A stretch of DNA of 9,453 nt from an uncultured Ruminococcus sp. (GTDB taxonomy: Bacteria > Bacillota > Clostridia > Oscillospirales > Ruminococcaceae), in contig UQEM01000100.1 of the NCBI GenBank assembly GCA_900540005.1, positions 1-9,453 of the forward strand. The letters are read 5' to 3'. This document shows positions 7,145 to 9,453 of the stretch, piece by piece. The notes beneath the pieces are model-generated. The model worked only from the letters and a program-made list of their open reading frames with translations. It searched no databases and was not told the origin of the DNA. How positions within the stretch are numbered: the first letter of the stretch is position 1; each line of letters begins with the position of its first letter. The position numbers and the translations under genes are program-made.

Positions 7145-7306
7145 GGGAGTGTTGGCACTAAGCCTAACAACGCATCTTTTCGGCAAAATTTTACGCATCC
7201 TGCGTTAAAAAGTCTTGACAGGCGACAGCCTGCCTGCGACTTTTTGCCTTGTCTACGTAAAATTTATGCTCGAAAATCTGCATATTATCTTAGTGTCAAC
7301 ACTCCC
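7145..7306. mobile_element. Complete MITE-like foldback element (copy 2), TA-flanked
   Basis: The ends are inverted repeats: GGGAGTGTTGGCACTAAG at the left and CTTAGTGTCAACACTCCC at the right, 17 of 18 bases paired. The element is flanked by TA on both sides (7143-7144, 7307-7308), as expected of a TA target duplication. The interior also folds on itself: CGCATCTTTTCGGCAAAATT on the left is partly complementary to the GTAAAATTTATGCTCGAAAA region on the right. The centre has a strong hairpin: AAAAAGTC (7207-7214) with GACTTTTT (7238-7245), and inside it CAGGC (7219-7223) with GCCTG (7228-7232). At 162 bases it has no coding capacity, so movement would need a transposase in trans. TA duplication is typical of the IS630/Tc1-mariner group, but the family cannot be settled here. 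A second copy's right end opens the window. Confidence 0.85.
7207..7245. terminator. Central hairpin of the MITE, possible bidirectional terminator
   Basis: An 8-bp outer stem (AAAAAGTC / GACTTTTT) encloses a 5-bp inner stem (CAGGC / GCCTG) with a GACA loop. The T-run in the descending arm is present on both strands, so it could stop transcripts arriving from either side, notably that of the 53-residue minus-strand gene. The T-run is part of the stem, which makes this less certain than the spoIVA terminator. Confidence 0.4.
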
Positions 7307-7467
7307 TAAACTTCCCAAACATTGCAGTCGATAAGATTTATATATTGTTTCTTTAATATTGCGATTGCCTCTTCTGCAGATTTGAGGTTTGTGAGAATTC
7401 CCGTGAAAGTTTGTCTGACTCCATTGGGAAGTCTGCAAATAGCCTGATAACGATAATTGTGGTACAT
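7306..7467 (-). CDS. Small hypothetical protein, 53 aa, divergent from the XRE regulator
   Basis: A 53-residue protein starting MYHNYRYQAICRLPNG and ending in INLIDCNVWEV. I do not recognise a family. It is soluble and moderately basic at the N-terminus, with a likely beta hairpin (residues 6-22), a helix (about 28-40, AEEAIAILKKQY) and a final strand. The start at 7467 is chosen because AAAGGAG (plus 7476-7482) lies 8 bases upstream. A longer frame to 7497 would pass through that site and the operator. A consensus promoter (TTGACT, 17 bases, TACAAT) drives it, with palindromic operators on either side. Its divergent pairing with an XRE regulator suggests a regulated accessory gene, perhaps a toxin, antitoxin or antirepressor, but no function is assigned. 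Its TAG stop is made from the TA target and first base of the MITE. Confidence 0.7.
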   Translation of the reverse strand: MYHNYRYQAICRLPNGVRQTFTGILTNLKSAEEAIAILKKQYINLIDCNVWEV

Positions 7468-7491
7468 AAAAAGCACTCCTTTATTTGATTT

Positions 7492-7511
7492 TTGCACCTA
7501 TATAAGTGCAA
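7492..7511. promoter_or_regulatory. Operator O1 of the divergent module
   Basis: TTGCACCTATATAAGTGCAA is a 20-base palindrome with 9 of 10 base pairs matching. It shares TTGCAC-N8-GTGCAA with O2. It covers the predicted transcript start of the 53-residue gene and the -35 position of the XRE gene promoter. It is probably bound by the XRE protein. Confidence 0.75.
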
Positions 7512-7515
7512 TTAT

Positions 7516-7544
7516 ATTGTAACACACGGATATAATATAGTCAA
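7516..7544 (-). promoter_or_regulatory. Promoter of the 53-aa gene
   Basis: On the minus strand TTGACT (plus 7539-7544) and TACAAT (plus 7516-7521) are 17 bases apart, close to the sigma-A consensus. The transcript would start near 7509, inside O1. Confidence 0.75.
7531..7536 (+). promoter_or_regulatory. Probable -10 box of the XRE regulator gene
   Basis: A perfect TATAAT on the plus strand lies 61 bases before the regulator's ATG, inside the spacer of the opposing promoter. The -35 position (around 7508-7513, GCAATT) is poor and overlaps O1. The start point near 7543 would place O2 just downstream. Confidence 0.45.
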
Positions 7545-7548
7545 TATC

Positions 7549-7572
7549 TTTTGCACCTGAATAGGTGCAAAA
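7549..7572. promoter_or_regulatory. Operator O2 of the divergent module
   Basis: TTTTGCACCT (7549-7558) and AGGTGCAAAA (7563-7572) are perfect 10-base inverted repeats around GAAT. Its core matches O1 at 17 of 20 positions and its centre is 59 bases from that of O1. It lies just upstream of the -35 of the 53-residue gene and in the leader of the XRE gene, as expected for autoregulation. Confidence 0.8.
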
Positions 7573-7596
7573 TTTTTAAGCGAGGATTTGTGAAAT

Positions 7597-7827
7597 ATGA
7601 ACAAAGAGATCGAATTAAGAGTAGGAATGAACGTAAGAAACCTTCGGGAAAGCAAGGGCATGACACAGGATCAGCTTGCCGCAAAGCTCCAGTTGAGCGG
7701 CTGCGATATCACAAGGAGTGCGGTTGCCAAAATAGAAGTGGGGCAGAGACACTTGTATCCGGACGAGATCATTCTCATAAAACAAATATTGAAAGTAAGG
7801 TACGAGGATATTTTTGCACTCGACTGA
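7597..7827 (+). CDS. XRE-family helix-turn-helix regulator, 76 aa
   Basis: A single-domain DNA-binding protein of the Cro/CI (XRE) type. The HTH spans about residues 9-72: VGMNVRNLRESKGMTQDQLAAKLQ is helix 1 through helix 2, ITRSAVAKIEVGQRHL (about 38-53) is the recognition helix region, and LKVRYEDIF is the typical last helix. There is no effector or protease domain, so it is probably a simple dimeric repressor like those of phage and plasmid switches. The ATG at 7597 has GAGGA (7582-7586) 10 bases upstream. It is divergent from the 53-residue gene, and two matching palindromes in the shared 129-base gap are the likely binding sites, so it should repress both promoters. The location between a MITE and a housekeeping gene suggests an acquired module. 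Confidence 0.93.
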   Translation: MNKEIELRVGMNVRNLRESKGMTQDQLAAKLQLSGCDITRSAVAKIEVGQRHLYPDEIILIKQILKVRYEDIFALD

Positions 7828-7903
7828 TTGTCCGCCACTCGTGCACAAGCGTATTCACCAAAAACACAACATAGGGTGCGCACAAATTTGGCTTATCTAT
7901 CAA

Positions 7904-7932
7904 TTGATTTTTGGTGCGATTTGGGATATAAT
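7904..7932 (+). promoter_or_regulatory. Promoter of the aspartate kinase gene
   Basis: TTGATT (7904-7909) and TATAAT (7927-7932) at 17-base spacing, near the sigma-A consensus. The transcript would start near 7939, giving a leader of about 47 bases, too short for a lysine riboswitch. Confidence 0.8.
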
Positions 7933-7940
7933 CTTTATTG

Positions 7941-7954
7941 TGACAAAATTGTCA
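7941..7954. promoter_or_regulatory. Palindrome at the aspartate kinase transcript start
   Basis: TGACAA and TTGTCA are perfect 6-base inverted repeats around AA, immediately after the predicted transcription start. The position suits a repressor operator. No known regulator's consensus is claimed, and the length allows chance. Confidence 0.4.
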
Positions 7955-7985
7955 ATGTGAGATTATTATATAAGGAATGATATAT

Positions 7986-9326
7986 ATGGCTAATAAAGTT
8001 GTTAAATTTGGCGGAAGTTCGCTTGCGGACGCCAATCAGTTCAGGAAAGTCGCTTCTATTATAAAGAACGACGAAAAGAGAAAGTATGTTGTGCCCTCTG
8101 CTCCCGGAAAAAGATTCAAGGAAGATATCAAGGTCACAGATATGCTCTATAAATGTGCAGAACTTGCAGGCAGCGGCGTTGACTTCTCCGAGCAGTTCGC
8201 TGTAATTAAGGAGAGATACAACAGCATTATCGCTGACCTCGGCATAGATATGAGCCTTGAGGACGAATTCAAGGCTATCACAGATGAACTCCGCACACGT
8301 CCCACCAAGGACTTTGCTGCGAGCCGCGGCGAGTACCTCAACGGCAAGGTGCTTGCAAAGTATCTCGGCTACAATTTCGTTGACGCGGCTGACGTTATAG
8401 TTTTTGATACAAAGGGAACCCTTCTCCTTGACGAAACTGTAAAGAAAGTACGCGAAAAGCTCAAGGAGCTTGACAATGCCGTTATCCCCGGATTCTACGG
8501 CAGAACAACAGAAGGCTTCATCAAGACATTCTCTCGCGGCGGTTCGGACGTTACAGGTTCTATTATCGCGAATGCCGTAAGAGCTGAGATATACGAGAAC
8601 TGGACAGATGTTTCAGGTTTCCTCGTAGCTGACCCGAGAATAGTTGAAGATCCCGATGTTATCGAAACCATTACTTACCGTGAGCTTCGCGAGCTTGCTT
8701 ACATGGGAGCTTCCGTACTCCATGAGGAGGCTATTTTCCCTGTACGTTCGGCAGGTATCCCGATCAATATCAGAAACACTAACCGTCCCGAGGACGCGGG
8801 CACGATGATCGTTTCCAACGACTACGATTTCAGCCGCGAGAGTCTTTCACATACTATCACAGGTATTGCGGGACGCAAGGGATTCTGCACTATCAACATC
8901 GAAAAGGCTATGATGAACAGTGAAACAGGTTTCGGCATGAAGGTTCTCAGCGTGCTTTTCAATAACGGACTTTCTTTCGAGCATATGCCTTCGGGAATCG
9001 ACACAATGAGCATTATCCTCGATGCCGAGAAATTCGAGCCTGTGCGCGAAAAGGTTCTTTCAGAGCTTAGAAAGACCGTTTCTCCCGACCATCTTGAGGT
9101 CGAGGAAAACATTGCTCTCCTTGCAGTTGTCGGACGCAGAATGAAGAACACACGCGGTACTGTTGCAAGAATATTCGCATCTATGGCTCATGCAAGGATA
9201 AATGTCAAGATGATAGATCAGGGTTCAAGCGAGCTTAATGTAATCATCGGCGTAAGCGAGCATGATCTCCCGGAAGCTATTCGCAGGATCTACGATATGT
9301 TTATCAATTCCGAGAAAACAGCATAA
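7986..9326 (+). CDS. Aspartate kinase
   Basis: Phosphorylates L-aspartate with ATP to 4-aspartyl phosphate, the first step towards lysine, diaminopimelate, threonine and methionine; cytosolic. The 446-residue protein is a monofunctional aspartokinase of full length. The N-terminal KFGGSSLA (from Lys7) is the nucleotide/aspartate-binding motif. The SAPGKR segment lies near residue 38, FSRGGSDVTGS near 180, and ENWTDVSGFLVADPR near 203-217 is the conserved kinase-domain end. From about residue 300 two ACT domains follow, recognisable from VLSVLFNNGLSFEHMPSG and from LLAVVGRRMKNTRGTVARIFASM with VKMIDQGSSELNVIIGV, so feedback by an amino acid is likely. The start is the ATG at 7986, with AAGGA (7972-7976) at 9 bases. 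The ATG at 7977 directly abuts that site and is rejected. It stands alone with its own promoter and terminator. Which paralogue (lysC, dapG or thrA type) is not certain, so no symbol is given. Confidence 0.95.
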   Translation: MANKVVKFGGSSLADANQFRKVASIIKNDEKRKYVVPSAPGKRFKEDIKVTDMLYKCAELAGSGVDFSEQFAVIKERYNSIIADLGIDMSLEDEFKAITDELRTRPTKDFAASRGEYLNGKVLAKYLGYNFVDAADVIVFDTKGTLLLDETVKKVREKLKELDNAVIPGFYGRTTEGFIKTFSRGGSDVTGSIIANAVRAEIYENWTDVSGFLVADPRIVEDPDVIETITYRELRELAYMGASVLHEEAIFPVRSAGIPINIRNTNRPEDAGTMIVSNDYDFSRESLSHTITGIAGRKGFCTINIEKAMMNSETGFGMKVLSVLFNNGLSFEHMPSGIDTMSIILDAEKFEPVREKVLSELRKTVSPDHLEVEENIALLAVVGRRMKNTRGTVARIFASMAHARINVKMIDQGSSELNVIIGVSEHDLPEAIRRIYDMFINSEKTA

Positions 9327-9335
9327 TTAACAAGG

Positions 9336-9359
9336 GACGGCGTTGAGCCGTCCTTTTTA
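9336..9359 (+). terminator. Intrinsic terminator after aspartate kinase
   Basis: GGACGGC (9336-9342) and GCCGTCC (9348-9354) form a 7-bp stem around GTTGA, followed by a T-run. It begins 9 bases after the stop codon. Confidence 0.9.
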
Positions 9360-9384
9360 GTTTATAGAAAACATTAATTTTATA

Positions 9385-9415
9385 AGGGAACGCCCTCACT
9401 TGCAGGGCGTTCCCT
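9385..9415. repeat. Second hairpin, perfect 12-bp stem
   Basis: AGGGAACGCCCT (9385-9396) pairs perfectly with AGGGCGTTCCCT (9404-9415) around a 7-base loop. No strong T-run follows on either strand, so it is not a standard terminator. It could be an interspersed palindrome or a 3'-end stabiliser. Confidence 0.6.
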
Positions 9416-9416
9416 C

Positions 9417-9447
9417 TTCAAAAACAGTCCACCGGACTGTTTTTGAA
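9417..9447. terminator. Third hairpin, bidirectional terminator-like
   Basis: TTCAAAAACAGTCC (9417-9430) pairs perfectly over 14 bp with GGACTGTTTTTGAA (9434-9447) around the loop ACC. Each strand carries a five-T run in its descending arm, so it could stop a converging minus-strand gene beyond the window as well as plus-strand readthrough. Confidence 0.6.
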
Positions 9448-9453
9448 TTCACC

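Noticed and set aside
7142..7309. CRISPR array or tRNA-like structure in the repeat region
   Set aside because: There is only one complete palindromic unit with TA flanks and no spaced direct repeats. The fold is a single long hairpin, not a cloverleaf.
7110..7325. IS element with its own transposase
   Set aside because: The element is 162 bases long with no usable reading frame. The only frame crossing it on the plus strand (7127-7309) starts outside it and has no transposase features.
7468..7497. Longer start for the 53-aa gene at 7497
   Set aside because: It would begin inside operator O1 and pass through the ribosome binding site at 7476-7482.
7551..7874. 107-codon plus-strand frame overlapping the XRE gene
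   Set aside because: It is an out-of-frame shadow of the regulator, begins in O2, and gives a low-complexity basic product without a family.

Overview
The window looks like a chromosomal segment of a spore-forming, anaerobic, low-to-moderate GC Firmicute of class Clostridia, most likely a Ruminococcus-like member of the Oscillospiraceae. The reasons are a SipL/SpoIVA spore-coat pair, a ferredoxin-dependent indolepyruvate oxidoreductase subunit, strong AGGAGG-type ribosome binding sites and Gram-positive gene styles. The genus is an inference from gene content; nothing in the window proves it.

Layout. Bases 1-58 are the right-hand end of a small inverted-repeat element cut by the window edge. 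Bases 56-3118 (minus strand) hold a probable transcription unit that reads from right to left: a Cof-type HAD phosphatase, iorA (indolepyruvate:ferredoxin oxidoreductase alpha) and an acidic 137-residue protein of unknown function. Bases 3255-3818 (minus) encode a GNAT acetyltransferase with its own promoter. From 3964 to 7004 (plus) lies a two-gene sporulation operon, sipL (SipL/DUF3794 with a C-terminal LysM domain) followed 11 bases later by spoIVA (coat basement-layer ATPase). It ends in a strong intrinsic terminator. Bases 7143-7308 hold a complete 162-bp MITE-like foldback element, flanked by TA and carrying the same right end as bases 1-56. Bases 7306-7827 form a small accessory module: a 53-residue protein (minus) and an XRE-type regulator (plus), transcribed divergently from overlapping promoters that sit between two near-identical palindromic operators. 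Bases 7986-9326 (plus) encode an aspartate kinase with its own promoter, followed by three consecutive hairpins.

How the parts work together. SipL and SpoIVA are known partners in Clostridioides difficile: the SipL LysM domain binds SpoIVA to localise the coat around the forespore, so their adjacency here makes a self-contained coat-morphogenesis operon. The XRE regulator and small protein look like an autoregulated switch. The most unusual structural point is that both MITE copies abut the 3' end of a minus-strand gene, so that each gene's stop codon is made of the TA target dinucleotide plus the first base of the element. For the complete copy, the reconstructed empty site would already have carried a TAA stop at that position.

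I see no new defence or CRISPR system. The best candidates for something undescribed are the stop-codon-targeted foldback element and the divergent twin-operator module.
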